The position numbers were made by a program, and so were the translations under genes. From NCBI GenBank assembly GCA_036924285.1, contig JAYKYS010000004.1, positions 31,776,001-31,840,000 on the forward strand: a stretch of 64,000 bases of DNA, in the 5' to 3' direction. The notes below the pieces were generated by a model. It had not been told where the DNA came from. It ran no database searches and was given only the letters and a program-made list of their open reading frames with translations. Positions 23,093 through 36,430 of the stretch are shown here, piece by piece (position 1 is the stretch's first letter; every line of letters starts with the position of its first letter). The DNA is from Asterella californica (lineage: Eukaryota > Streptophyta > Marchantiopsida > Marchantiales > Aytoniaceae).

Positions 23093-26000
23093 TTGTGTAT
23101 ATATATGATATCATATGTGATGTATCGTGCAACGATGTGTATGCGCACGACGCATATTGTGCTTACGTGGAGATAAAACCTGGTTCTCCAAGAATGAGAC
23201 TAATCCTCCGAATTGATATGTGCAAAAGCAGCCATAGCTTAGTTCAGCACACTTTGCTTTCCAACTTGACGCTTTCAGCGATAATACTGCCATTGCACTT
23301 CCTTCTCTCAGATGATTTTCCGGGGCAAACTGAATGAACAAGGTCAGTGGATGAGGGATGAAGGATAAGATGTTGTGCCATGCACTTTCGGTGTAAAATC
23401 AGTATCGCTGCTAAAGGTGCTTGCTGTCTTTTCCTCGTCATCCACTTCTGTTTCAGTCGGTAACTCGAGTTCAGTCTCGCAGAGTGGTATTTGGTTTCCC
23501 ATATTCAAACAGACTTTTGGTGGAGGTGTCCAACCGCCTCAAGGAAGGAGAGGTAGTCCGTTTCCTACCTTTCGAGCCACCTGAGGTTTAGAGCTTGATT
23601 ATACAGGCATTGGGTTCCGGGAACTTAGTACGTGATTTCATCTTACTATCCATCCTGGAGTTTTGCAGGATGAAAGTCATACCGGTCGCAAGTGGCTCTG
23701 CAGTTCAAAGGATCTTTCTTCCTCGAATACCATACATGAAACCTGCCACCCAGCATTGCGACTACATTGTCGATTCCGCAAATATTTCTTCTCAAATAAG
23801 AACCGCGTATATGCTTGATGGACATAGAAAATCAAGGTCATGTGAGGACTCACTGCTCCGGCACAATTTATCACATCTCTCTCAGAACAGACTGAACGGC
23901 ATCTTGATAGATCTCAGTGTACAAGCATCGAGCTCCCTAAGTCGAATAGCACATCCTCGACAGCTTTAGTTCGTCCTTTAGCCGCAACGCAGCTCATACG
24001 CTGGAATCAGTTCCCTGAGCCAGAATGGATCTCCCCTGATAGCGTCACTCGGGACTCCAGGAGCCAAAATGACATCATTTCCCCTGCTGCGAGAAAAGAT
24101 ACTCCCCAACAGCACATTTCCCGAGCCAGCATTGAGCTCCTGAGCTAACCTCATTTCTAGGCATCGAATCCTCTGACTGAGCCAGATAAGTGATTCCGTT
24201 GAAGCAACAGTTACACGCGGCCAGCATACAGCAGTTGTGGGTAGCTCCCCAGGAAAAACACATCTGTCTACAGCATCTGAAGGATGCGAGGAAGACTGTA
24301 AGAAGAGAATGCGGGAGCCTAATCAAGCGAAGCATGTGGCATCAGAGGACGAAGTGCTAATGTCATCCATCATCGCCTCAGAGCGAGTACTTCCCATTTT
24401 CTTGAGGAAAAAGAAATCTGTCTACAGCATCTGAAGGATGCGAGGAAGATTGTAAGAAAAGAGAACGGGAGCCTAATCAAGCGAAGCATGTGGTATCAGA
24501 GGACAAAGTCCTAATGTCACCCATCATCGGGTCAGAGCGAGTACTTCCCATTTTCTTGAGGATATCGATATATCGGAGTCTAGTGCCCACTCAGAGAGAA
24601 TTCATGGTTTTCCGGTCGGGGATCGATTCATGAACCAAACGGGCAAACCATCATTCTAAAACAATAACCCATGAGCATCTAGTTTTACAGAAGAAATCCA
24701 GTGCTCAAGTCAAGTGAATCTATATGGAACTCAATCGTACCTCGTACCTTGTACCTAATCTATGAGTACGGATCGGAACGACGTCCTTCTTTAGAATCTC
24801 TCAGCTCCTTCTGGCGTATGGGAACATATTAATGTACCGAAGATGCAAATAATCTGGCAAGAGTGTGCAGCACTTCGTATCAGCGGCGGAAGCAAAGACG
24901 TCAGGTTGGGTTTTTCTCATGTCTTTTGAATCCTTGCAAGGTTTTCATGTTTGTTCGTACTTCATGCGGCCTCGGACTTGGAGTTGCGTAAACCAGGAGG
25001 ATATGAATGAATGAATATACTCGTAGCTTCGTGAAGACCCTAAGAGTCAAAGAAGCTGAACCAAATATAATCCGGACATCCATAAGAATTCAGCAGAATG
25101 ACAGAAAGGATATATAGACTGTACTGTCTCCACTTGTGGGTTCAACCTACAGAATAACCAAACGGCTATCTATCTCACAGTTGCTTATAACTTGGTTCTT
25201 GCACCACACTTGTCTCCCAAGTATGTAACGTGAAATCCAGGTATCCATGACTATATGCTGAGAGATGATTCGTGGTTAACTCACTTGTGAAATGAGGTCC
25301 ACAAGTAATTAAGTGATAAGAATGACATTGTGATAGTGTAACCTCGATGTAAGAACACCCGGCCCGCGTCAAAATACATAAGTAACTTAAAATTTCTTAT
25401 CTTGTTATTAGTAAAGAGAAGCTCAGACTTTAATATGACGACGGTAGACATATTGCCATTGTTTCTCGCTTGTACTGGGATAATTTATTTATCTTTAAAT
25501 GAAAAGGTTTGATCAAGTCAGTAAAACTGTATAATTAAAATTTCTTCTATACATCTATACATCACAAGAGATTTTGTCATATAATATATATAACGATATT
25601 ATCGATATATATACTATAACAACTATGTCAGGTCGATATCTCGATATATGGACAAATTTTGTTCTTCCCCATTAAGGTCGTTATGAAAGGTTAAACTGTA
25701 TGATCACAATCCACCTTAAAACCTGCAGTCAGAAGTCCATAAACTACTACTGCTGTGAATCACATCTAGAGTTTAAACAGAGAACTTCATAATAAACCAT
25801 CCGTATATGAATACGGGAGACTCAATCTCTGTTTGGCGGATATATGTATAGTGCGACGATAAAACTGCTCAAGAACGTCCTTTTAAGCTCTTCTTCTAGA
25901 AAATCTTGATCCTCATAAGTATATAAGACTTAGTACATTAGCACAAGGTGCTTACTGCAACTGAACATGCGAGAAAGATTTGGCTTCCAAAAGGACCATG

Positions 26001-26800
26001 TATGTTGTTCACAGAAGAAATAAACTGACGGAGCATCTGGTAACCCTTCGAGAGGGCGTGAACTCGTCTTGCCATCTCTTTACTCGAGCTTACTCCTCCT
26101 CCAATCTGCGCTTCCACGGTCCCTGAGCTACACTGGACCGGTACCGTGCATGCTTACGATTATCTCGAAGGTTTCCAGCACCGTTCAACTTAGTGGAGTC
26201 ACTGGCTTTGCAATTGGAGAGCGCGAACGGGGTTCGATGTGCAATTCCGAAAGAAACGAGTTCCGAAATGGGAATTGATAGGCATCCAACCGTAGCCTAC
26301 GGGAACAGGTGCATCCGATCTTGCATTGCAACTAAAACTCCAAAGAACTCTGCGATGCGGGGAAATCTGGAGCAATCAGTGAACTGTCACAGTCCATTGT
26401 ACTGGGGTAGGTCGTTCCGTCTCGCAACTCAGTCACCTTTTGGTCCTTCAACTTTCTACTGCGTGACATATATAGTGCAAACTTCAACTTACAATTGAAA
26501 ATTACAAAGTCTGCTCATCCAGTACAGTACGCTCTTACTTAAAATTGTAACGTCAGTACATCGTCCAAGTCTCTTATTCTTGGTTCTTGGCGACACGTGT
26601 CAACTGCGTATAGGAGGTGTCTGCGGGCTGGAGACGGACAAGCACTCAGCTGACGTTTCATAATCCCAGGTGACATGGACCTGACGTGGAAGTCGAATTC
26701 AGACTGCCACGTCCGCATGTCGAGTCTTCAGAAACACCAGACGATTTGAAATTCGAATGTGCAATTGGTCGCGTCTACAAGAGTCCTGCGTCCGTGTAAG
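23093..26800. other. Region without a recognisable gene
   Basis: Short open frames on both strands, the largest 124 codons at 23595-23969, with no family match or consistent splice structure. The notable structure is the 155-bp tandem duplication at 24252-24561. Base composition rises in GC near 26100-26800 toward the promoter of the next gene. Confidence 0.5.
24252..24561. repeat. Tandem duplication, two units of about 155 bp
   Basis: Both units contain CTGTCTACAGCATCTGAAGG, GGGAGCCTAATCAAGCGAAG, CATCAGAGGAC-type DNA and GAGCGAGTACTTCCCATTTT, in order and with few differences. The event is fairly recent. Function unknown. Confidence 0.85.
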
Positions 26801-26810
26801 TAGACCCGTG

Positions 26811-26818
26811 TATATAGA
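26811..26818 (+). promoter_or_regulatory. TATA box candidate for the CCCH-RRM-LOTUS-RING gene
   Basis: TATATAGA lies about 165 bases upstream of the first candidate ATG (26986) and follows a GC-richer stretch. Spacing and context suit a core promoter; no transcript data are available. Confidence 0.45.
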
Positions 26819-26985
26819 GAATTGCAGCGCGCAATCCCGCAGCTTCGGAGGGCGCTCCAGTCGTGCACGGGCTCTTACACAGAGATTTCACTGCAGAAGT
26901 CAGTGCCGGTTTGACAGATTCTGAATCTGGTAGTCGCGAGGAGAAGATTCAGAATTGGTGCTGGGTGGAGGACCTGCACTCAACA

Positions 26986-29900
26986 ATGGACGATTGCATG
27001 ATCAGGGTTGAAAACCGACGCCGGGCGGATTCGAGGTTGAGACCTTCCACACTTTATACGATTTCCATGGAATTAAAGATTTGGTTGAATGAGGTGTTTG
27101 TGACTTTGAATGATGTAGTGGTGCATCTGGTTAGGAATCACGACCATGATCAATGTGAGTCTCTCTATCTTGTGAGCTTGTGCATAGGTCCTCGCTGTTA
27201 AATTTTACGGTGCTGCTTAGGGCCGTAGCTAACTGTATTTCGAACGTGCACGTTCCTTTTACATTTCTTTGTAGTTGGAAAGTGGTTCTGCCCCCAAAGT
27301 CTGTAATATGCAGATACTACGGGTTACCTGGGGGGTGTGTTCGTGGAGACAAATGTTTCTATGCTCACGGTCAAGAAGACCTTCAGAAACGAGTCAGTGA
27401 GTGTTCGCAAGGTCTTGTTCACAGCACTGCATCGTCTTCACGGCTTGTCAACGTATGGTCTCAGACCTTCCACATTGCAGTTCTTTATTTCCCGCATTCC
27501 AGTGAAACATGTATCTGATGTGATGTAACGTACACTCACTGTGGTTTCTACATGTTATATATCACAGCATTCACCAGAGGACTTGACCAAGAAAGTCTTC
27601 GTGGGAGGACTCTCATCTTCTGTAGAATCCGGTAACCTTATGCATTACCGTCATTACAGTTACATGTTCTTTACTTTACTAGAGATCAGACGTTTGCGGT
27701 TTGCTGGTTCGCTGTAATACATTGTAACTGCATGTATTACAATTGACGTCAGAGTGATGGTGTAGGTGTAGGCATGCTAGTTAATTTCTATCACGGGGAA
27801 AAGATAACACTACTAGTAGGTATAGGGATACGTCGCATGCTAGACAAACTGAATGAAGCATGGGAAATATTTACATTCCTCTATCGCATAGGATGTTCAG
27901 TGTTCAGCTTTGCAGATTATTCTAATATTGCAAAACTTTACGATTCTTTTAACTGGCAGATGATTTACGAGAATTTTTTGAAGAAAAATTTGGCCCAGTT
28001 ATTGACGCGGTTGTCATAGAATCTCATCTGGGGGATCAAGTTCACTCTCGTGGTTTTGGTTTCGTCACATTCGAGAATGAGAAGTCCGTTGTATCTGCCG
28101 TCCAAGCACATTTCGTCAACATATTTGGGAAAAAGGTACGACATGGATCTCTCGAGTGTCATAATCCTAACCATCTTTCGCTTCGATCCAGGGTTTCACA
28201 TTTAGTTGCTCCGAGCTGCAGGAGCTGGTGTCGTGTTTTGCCTATAGTCGATAGCTTCGTATGGACTGCTCCGTCCGCGTCCTTGCACGTCAAAGTGGTC
28301 TCTGGAAAGTCGTCCGAAGGTCCTTTTTCTCTATGTTCTTTCTTCAGAACATAAAATGCTAACAAAATGTAGAATTTAAGCACTAGGTTCTTGCTCGCTA
28401 GAACCGGGACAAATTTATCGTCTTGGGCCTTCGGCCCGGATTCTTTCGTCCCTACCTTTTGTGTTTGAAATGTGTAGTTTCTTTTCTATTTACAACTTTC
28501 CTCACTACGGGAGCAGGTCCTAGATTAGTTATGAAGACTCTGTGGCAAAGCTTATCAAAGCTTATCCGTAAACTGTCTATAATCCGATCCAAGGATGCTG
28601 TTGATTCCTAGAAAAATGAAGGTCAGCCTAGTACAATATCCGGACGTTTGGAGTGCTCCTACCTAAGGACTGCTAGTTGAGCTGTACGAAATAGAACCAA
28701 TAATTTGTATCTTCCGGAATTACTGTCAGGTGGAGATTAAAGGTGCTGTTCCACGACTGGGATCCTCCCACCTTGAAACTGCGAAAGTAAGTTCTGGCAT
28801 GCCAGGGGCGTTTCATGCAATGTCAGACGTTATCAGCCAGCGGTTGCTTGGTCTCAAACTGTATTCCGTTACACCCAATGAACAGGCAAATTTTGATACG
28901 CAAGGTCAGTACCGGTATGAAGGTGACACTGGTATGTCCTTCAGCAGAGAGGCAGCTTGTGCAAACAGTACTCGTCCCACGGCACCCGACTGCAGTCCAC
29001 CGGGGGTAGCAGAATGTCGTAGTTGGGTGCCAATATTTGAACAGTGGCTCCCAAAATTTCTACTGGAGGTCTGTAACCGTCTGAAGGAAGGAGAGTGGTA
29101 CCCACTGTCTTCCTTGAAAGGCGACTTTCGCGCAACCTGTGGTCTGGAACTAGACCACGAGGCAATTGGTTTCCACAAGTTGAACGATTTCATTAGGTCG
29201 CTGCCTCACTTATGTAGGATTAAAATTGTACCTGTGGGACTCGGCCCTGCCACTCATATGGTTCTGCTGCCTGCGGGGTCGCGAATGACAACAACGGGTT
29301 CTCATCAGATTCAGGAACTGCATCCGAGTTGCCCCACGGCAGCCGCATCGTTGGTTGAGACCGGCCGTTCTTATGCAGCGGCAATATGCCAAGGAACTAT
29401 CAGCAGCGGGAACGGTTCTCTCACTTCTGCAGGTATTAATTCTGAGATGAGAACCATGGAGCCGCATGAAGACTATTCCATATCAAGATCCTCCAGCTCA
29501 AGGAGCAGGAGTTCTGGGGAGTCGTTACTCCGGGAAAATGATCATGATTTTACCCTTGCCGAGAACAATGTGAATAACCTGCTGAGGGAACATGCCGTAC
29601 GTGCACCAGTTTTCACAAACCAATTTGAAAGTGGAGCAACGTTAACCTGTAGCCCGCATGAAATTGAAAATTCAAACTACTTGAGGCAGCCGAGTACGCC
29701 TGTGGAGAAAAATGCTGGAAAGGAAAACTGGGACCCGATCGCGAAGAGAGCATTTGGCCTTAACGGACAAACTGCTAACTTCATCCACCAAAATTGCCTT
29801 GAATGTATGAACTCCTATGGTTCCTTAAGTCGGAAAGCTGAATTTCATAATCCTTCAGAAACGCATGATCCTTCAGATCACTTCATACATCAAGTGCTTG

Positions 29901-30638
29901 ACTGTAGTTCTTCGACAAAACCTTTGGAGACTGGTTCATGCGGAGAATTCGAAGAGGGGTCAAGAATTCCACTTGAGCAGTTGACTCTGACCCCTTTTGC
30001 ATACTTGAAACATGAACAACAGACTGCACCTCCGTGGGTACAGAATGGTCCCAGTAATCGGGAGGCGAGTGTGCAGCAGTCATCATCTGCAGGGAGCAAC
30101 CTATATGAGGTATATCTGGATGCAAGATCTATGCTCGGTTTCTAATCAAATCTTGTCTTGTCTGGAATGCAAGTGTTCCACTTTGACGTTGCTTTGGAGT
30201 CCGATACATGCGAATCTTGAGTGTTTAACTCTAAAGTCTTGGTTCAGACTTTGAGTTGGACATATTTTATCTATACCTTGCCGAGGAGTTTTCGACTAGG
30301 GAGCAATCTGCACAATTGCCAACTGATTCAAGCTCTGCTATCGTATCATGCAGGAATCAGGGCAAAGTAATTTAAATCCTCATGTTGCAGAGAAAGCTCG
30401 AGGACCGCTTCAGAAATTGTTCCTCCTGCACCCTAGTGATGAGGATCGTGAAAAGATTACTGCAGCTTGTGCCTTCGGCTGTAAGCGGAAAGCCATCTGG
30501 ATGACATTTCCTTGCAAGCACTTTGCTTTGTGTTCCTCATGCAGGGATTCCTTCTACAGGTACTGGGGAAAAAGCGGTGATTCACTTTGTCCTGTGTGCT
30601 TTCGCGTAGTGGAAAAGTGGTATGCACTCTACTACTAA
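26986..30638 (+). CDS. CCCH zinc finger, RRM, LOTUS/OST-HTH and RING protein
   Basis: A likely post-transcriptional regulator. Exons joined in phase: CCCH exon ending 27392, 27568-27631, 27960-28135, 28730-30109, 30354-30638 (stop TAA). The zinc finger is CRYYGLPGGCVRGDKCFYAH (C-x8-C-x5-C-x3-H, near 27310-27371). The RRM has RNP2 KVFVGGLSS and RNP1 RGFGFVTF across two exons. The LOTUS domain spans about 29020-29275 (EQWLPKFLLEVCNRLKEGEW ... ELDHEAIGFHKLNDFI), a fold known to bind RNA, including G-rich RNA, or partner proteins. The last exon is a C3HC4-like RING: CAFGC, PCKH, CSSC, CPVC. A roughly 280-residue Ser-rich linker separates LOTUS and RING. Plant CCCH-RRM-LOTUS proteins are known to me; the RING tail is less familiar. 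The first exon is uncertain: the 26986 frame can join by a donor at 27172 and an acceptor before 27300, but other starts are possible. Confidence 0.85.
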
Positions 30639-33559
30639 GAGGCACCGTACACAGTTTCGACGTAATGGTTGACTGAAGAAGTCCCCATGTTGTCTCGTGA
30701 CATGGAACGCTTGCTTTAGGCATAACTCTTATCGTCAGCATGCTACTAGTTAGCAACCTGGGGTAGCACAGTTCCATTTGTATATACGTATACAAGCTAG
30801 TAGTACTATCAGATAAATGGAAACTGTTGTATCGTGCTGAAGAACATCTTGAGGCTGAGAACTACGGTCTATGAGTAACGTGTGACGGATGCTATCTTGA
30901 TCCATCCGTACCAAACACTCGGGACTGTATAAAATATCTTTGTAACTCAATGTTATAACCCTGCAATCCCATTCTGTTACTTCTTGATCTACTAGTCTAG
31001 GTGTAATATATTTCAGTATCAAGTTTCTTCGCCGTTTTTCTACTGATTGTTTGCCTGTAACTGCTCAGTTCTAAAACACCTGTTAAACTAAATAATGAAG
31101 TCACCATATATTGAGTTTGTTTTGGATCTTTGGGTAGTGAATCATGATGTTCTTATTGAAACAATATACATGGTCACGTATCTGGGAAGAATAGTAATTG
31201 TAATTAATTGTTCATGATCGCGTGTTTCTTGATGACATTGTGCACTATACACTTTTTCCAGCAGTGTAGTAAATATACTAAGTATATTTTAGTGAAGAAA
31301 TTAAACCGCTTCAGTAGTATTCTAAAAAATTTAACATGACGATGTGCTTATACTTCTAAGAATTCTGAAGCTGAATTTGGAAAATGTTTTAAATTCATGC
31401 TGCTCACCTTCATTAATGCTTGAAGAAAAAATGTTTCTGAACCTAACCATTTTTCTCTTCAAAAAGTGGTGCGATAAAAACGTATAAAGTGTACAGATGT
31501 CATTGTAAGAAATTGGGCCAGAGCAAATCTTGAGCCCGAACATGGTTCGTATGTCGTGTTTATAAGTCGAATGAGGAATCTCTCGAACAGAATACTAACC
31601 CTGGCTCTCACACCACATTCAAGGTGTTCTTCGTACCTTATAAGTTCCACATCGTACTTCAGAGCATCGAGCTAGTAACTTTAAATTCTGGCACAGTGAC
31701 TGTTCTTCAACTGGTCAGTGAAAGTTGGTTCAAAGCTCTTATATTCTAGTTTCCTTTCGACCTGAATTGTAAAAAGTTAATAGGCAAATTCGATTCTTCC
31801 ATGTAACGCTTGTTGCTTCAAGATTAGCTATCTCAGTTCCTTCAGCTCAAGTTTTCAGAAAGTTATCTCAAGATTCTCTCCTTATTCATTGATTTTGTTA
31901 GTAATCATGACCTTGTGAACATGAACACTCGGTCCTACCGTAACTTTACTGGGCGGCAAAGGTTCTTACTTCGCGTCGTAGACGTCACAAATCGTACATG
32001 GGTGAAATCAAAAAACGTGTATCACGGACTTCCATTTGGCGTTAATACGCGTATAACTTCGGACACCATTCAGTGCAGTGCGCAATTTTCCACGCCGGAG
32101 AATAACGGGACTAAAGCTGGATGGAAGAAGGATGACTGACTCTTATACAAGCAGTATGATCTGATCTGATCTTCAGGACCTCCCGCATTAGTTGAGAATA
32201 AAGTGTACATGTATCATCCATCTCCTCCTTCCCTTGCTGCTAAGGCGCTTTGACGAGAAGATGCACCTGCTCCTTCCTTGGTAGCAGGGGTCTTTACTTT
32301 TACATCTCCACTTTTTATAGTTTTATGGTATCACCACGGTGATATAATTTACTTGTCTAATAGGGAGTGCCAAAGCTATGAAAGAAGATTCTCTAACGGG
32401 AGTAAAGCATTAGTTTATCAAAGGCTAGCTTTGTATAGACTAACCGTCATCGTGTTCGTAAATTGATATAACTATTTTATTTTGTAATCTTATTTTCTTC
32501 AAAATTAGAGTAAATCTTTTTTATTAACTAAACTTCTTTACGGCCCAGAGTTTCGGATGAATTGGATAAAAAGTGAATAAGAGATCCCCGCAGCATTTTC
32601 CTACAAGCACTTCTAGAGATTGACTGCAGAAAATATCAGTCGCTTCTTGGCCGAAATCGTTACATGAAAAGAATATCAAGCAACGGTTCTAGCTTTCACA
32701 CGTTCTACTGTTACTTTTGACTAGAGTAGAGTTAGCAAGAGGTTCTCGAGTAGTAGAAAGTTTTCACAACCCACTTATGGACAGTTTAGAAATTTTCGTT
32801 AAATTCTTTTATTTTAGTTTATTTTATTATTTATAGTGAGTGAATAGTGAGTAGAAGGGGAAGTAGATAATAAAAGAGAATATTAAAGAACGCAGTATTT
32901 CTCTTCTCTTTGAAGAATTTATTCTGGTTTTTAGACTATATAGGAAGCTTAAATAGAATGAGTGTGTAGTGCCACACCGTGTTACTGAAAGAATACTATA
33001 ATGCATTATTGTTATCATGTAAGACGTAACCATGTAGTTGCTGAGAAGTAAATGTTTCGTTATCAAAGTTAGGACAGCAATGATATTCCAGAAAAGAGAT
33101 GGTTACTACGGTGTCGCTACGAGAGTCTTCCTTGGGGAGGATGGATCTCCTGACTGTGATCGATCAGAGAAAAAACCAAAAGAAAAAACATGTTGCTGCA
33201 AGCGATGAGAACTCAAAATCCTGCTTCTGCTTCTTGCGTCCACCAAATGTAAATCAAACACTCCAATACTCAGATAGGTCTTTCAGTACTCAAATAAATT
33301 TTATTTCAGTGTCGTCTCCACCCTCAAAATCTTCAATAGTCAAAAATCTCCCTTCTCTCTCCTGCGCGCGCCTCCTCTCTTCTCTATCAGTTCTCTCTCA
33401 AAAAAATCTCTTTTTTCGTCGATGTTTCCCGCAACATTTCCCGCAACATTTCTTGCTTTCTTCCAACGCAACATTTTTTCGCAACATCGACTGTAACGTC
33501 GACTGTTTTCTTCAAAAATCCTAACGACGTACTTAACAGATAAGCAGGCCCCCTGCTAA
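30639..33559. other. Intergenic region
   Basis: Mostly AT-rich. A CpG-richer patch at 31915-32139 holds a 74-codon frame with no family match. From 33100 to 33540 there is a pyrimidine-rich tract with repeated GCAACATT/CAACATTT motifs (33430-33490) next to the SINE-like unit. No gene is supported. Confidence 0.5.
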
Positions 33560-33945
33560 GCTAGGCCCTTGATTAATAAAAGTTTCTCGACTCTCGATGT
33601 CATCTTGATGTCACTCTAAATATATCACAAGTCATCCAGTGTAGACCGAAGCCCTTATACTTATGGAGCTGTCCCACAGGGCTTACAGCCCTCCATATGC
33701 GCACCAGGTATCTCCCATGATATATTCACGGTGGCATGCGGAGGCTTAGGTCAGGAAGCCCACGATTAAGAGAGATACTGGTCTCCCGCCCCTAGATGTG
33801 CAGGACGTGGCTGCATATCCAACATAGACTCTCTTCTAGGAAGCCAACATGCCGGAATAAGAAACACATGCCAGGGGGAATTGATCTTGAGACCACTTCC
33901 TCGTAGGCAGGCGCCCTATCACTGGGATGGCATCTGTTTCCGTTC
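33560..33945 (-). mobile_element. tRNA-derived SINE-like unit
   Basis: On the minus strand the head reads CAGTGATAGGGCGCCTGCCT, resembling a tRNA D-arm with a pol III A box. About 35-40 bases later GATCAATTC (33878-33886 on plus) fits the B-box pattern GWTCRANNC. The body runs about 330 bases and ends near TTTTATTAATCAAGGG. Head order and spacing fit a SINE; I cannot show other copies from this window alone, and no target duplication was identified. Confidence 0.45.
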
Positions 33946-35239
33946 TAAAAGGTAATAAAGTTGGTACATATCCGAAAGTTGCAGGAAAATGTTCTGTGAA
34001 ATGTTTACTAGCATTATATGCTCTAACATTTCTGTACAACTCCGTTTTTAATGAATAAGGAATCAAAACTATAATACTTGTCAACACCAACGCACTCGTA
34101 CTCTCAGATTATGAATTTGAATCACGAGCCAGAATCGATGGATTTCTCTCTTTCGCATATTTCTCAGCTCAAAATCTGTACTAATTATTGCTTAAAACAC
34201 TTTCTGTCAAAATTAGAAGCATGAAGTCGCTCTCCTCGTCGAGCTTTGCATTCTGGCATCTTTCGATCCCTTTAGGGTGATATTCCAATCCAAGCTAAGG
34301 GGCAGCTTGCCAAGCATAGCCCCAGCTTAGCTCCTGCACAGCTTGATAAGCTAGGGTGCAGCTTCCTGAACAAATGCTGATTGAGTGTCTTCTGAAGCTC
34401 CGTTTCATCATCTTGAACGCCACGTACTACGACAACGTAGAAGGAATAAGAACCAAGACGGAGTTGGATGGTTTAACCAGAAAGGTAGGATAGTAGGTAG
34501 GTTCGTTAGAGGGCTCCTCATGGTTTTAGAAGATATCGTTAACCACTTTTATATATTCAGGTAGTCACTACCTACCAAGGGTGGTGAATACTTAAACTAG
34601 CAAAAAAAAGTGACAGAAGATAAGTAGATGCTAGAGGTTACACCGAAGTATTGCAGTATCTGAAGTATTGCAGGGCATTCCTCGTTCAATTTGGCGTGCT
34701 GGAGGGGGTTTGACCACTTGAGGTTTAGAGAACAATGTTACTTAGTATCAACACACCCGACCATATTCCAAGAAGAAAATACTCTACGTCGAGATATACC
34801 CTTCTTTTTCCACTCTACGCACCTACTGCGACAACACCAATTTACTACATACAAACACAAGGGACCACCGATTCGAAAGCATGGAATCGAGAACCTTCTT
34901 CCAGTAGTCTATATTGACTACCAAACATAGAGTCAAGGTACCACACCCTCATTAATGATAACAGATCTTTATTTCTCTCGAGCTCCAAATAAGTTCTGAC
35001 TAACTACATTACAAAAGTATTGTATACAATTCACAGCCATATCATCGGCAAAGTTCAATAAAGGCCTCCCACTTGGTAGGAAGGCTACAATGATAACCTG
35101 GTGGATCAAACACTAGGCGCATGAAGAGAAGACAGCGGACCACGGGTATGCGTATGTACCGCTGACAAGTGTAACCTATCATGTAAAGACGTTGACCCCG
35201 AGTAACTGTCTAAAAGTAGGAAGCTCAACATTCGACGGA
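33946..35239. other. Region without a recognisable gene, upstream of the gypsy relic
   Basis: Short frames only (such as 33836-34090 minus and 34691-34930 plus), none recognisable. It may include decayed gag or LTR parts of the following relic, but I could not find a matching second LTR. Confidence 0.4.
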
Positions 35240-36430
35240 TGACGATACCTGCTGAAGGTACAACCACTTAAGACAAGACAATCAGGTTGTCGTGTAGGAG
35301 GAGGACCATGCTAAAACGACATTTATCACTGACTTGGGCACTTATGCTTATCATGTAATCCCGTTTGGTTTGTGTAATGAGCTTGCTACTTTTCAAAGAA
35401 TGATGACAAATATTTTTCAAGATTACTTACGGAAATTCTTGGGAGTATTCTTGGATGATTTTTTGTGTATAGTAAGACGGAGGAGCATTGTAGAAGTTGG
35501 AATTAATATTCTAGAGGTGTTGGAAGGCTAGGCTTAGTCTCCACCTGGAGAAGAGTTTCTAGGGCATGAAAGAAGGAATCTTGCTAGGACATCGTGTCTC
35601 AAGAAGAAGGATCAAGGTTGACGTGGAGAAGGTGGCTATTATCAAGGAGTTGGAACCGCTAACATCTCTTTGGGAGCTTAGGACCTGCTTAAGGTCTACT
35701 GGATATTATCGAGAGTTTGTTAAAGGTTATGCTACCTTAGCATGCTCTTTAACTAAGTTGTTGAAGAAGGAAGTGACTTGGACCTGGGGAGAGGAGCAGC
35801 AAAGTGCCTTTGAGAAATTAAAGGGAGGTTTTGATTTCAGCATCAGTGTTGAGAGCTCCGGACTGAAATAAGATATTCCACGTGTATGTTGACACAAGTG
35901 CTTTTACCATTGGCTTAATGTTATGTTAGCTGGACGATGGAGGACGAGATCATCCAATGTACTATTCAGGAAGCCAACTCACTGATGTGGAACGGAAGTA
36001 TACAACTATGAACGTGAAGCATTAGGGATGGTGTTTGCCATAAGGAAGTTTTGACATTATTTGTTGGGGTACAAGACTATTTTAGCTTGAGGTATTTGTT
36101 CGAAAGGCTAACTTGTCTGGTCGTATAGCTCTTTGAATTATTTTACTTCAGGAGTTGGACTTCACGATGGAAGTCAAGAAGGGAGTTCAACATACTGCTG
36201 ATTTTTTGTCTCGATTGAAGAAACGAGAAAATTGAAGCCATGGATGAATTTGATCGAGGATTGAGAATTTCCAGATGAAGCTCGATATTTCTTGACTGAG
36301 GAAGAAATTTCAAATTCTTGGTATAGATTTCTCTGTAATGAGGAATATCCACGTCTCATGAATTCAGAGGACAAGGTTGTTTTCTTGAGGAAAGTTATCA
36401 TGTACATACCACGAGGAGGATGACACGTGA
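35240..36430 (+). pseudogene. Ty3/gypsy reverse transcriptase and RNase H relic
   Basis: The reverse-transcriptase core reads YAYHVIPFGLCNELATFQRM, then VFLDDFLC, where FLDD takes the place of the catalytic YVDD box (about 35330-35470). The connection region follows: LLGHRVSRRRIKVDVEKVAI and a GYYREFVKGYATLACSLTKL block, then KEVTWTWGEEQQSAFEKLK (35580-35830), typical of gypsy elements. Beyond 35870 only fragments remain. Stops and frameshifts separate the parts (for example TAG at 35529-35531). It is a different fragment from the 19-23 kb element: this one keeps RT, that one keeps integrase. Confidence 0.85.

Noticed and set aside
28906..29467. Minus-strand frames of 74-95 codons
   Set aside because: They are shadows opposite the long LOTUS-containing exon.
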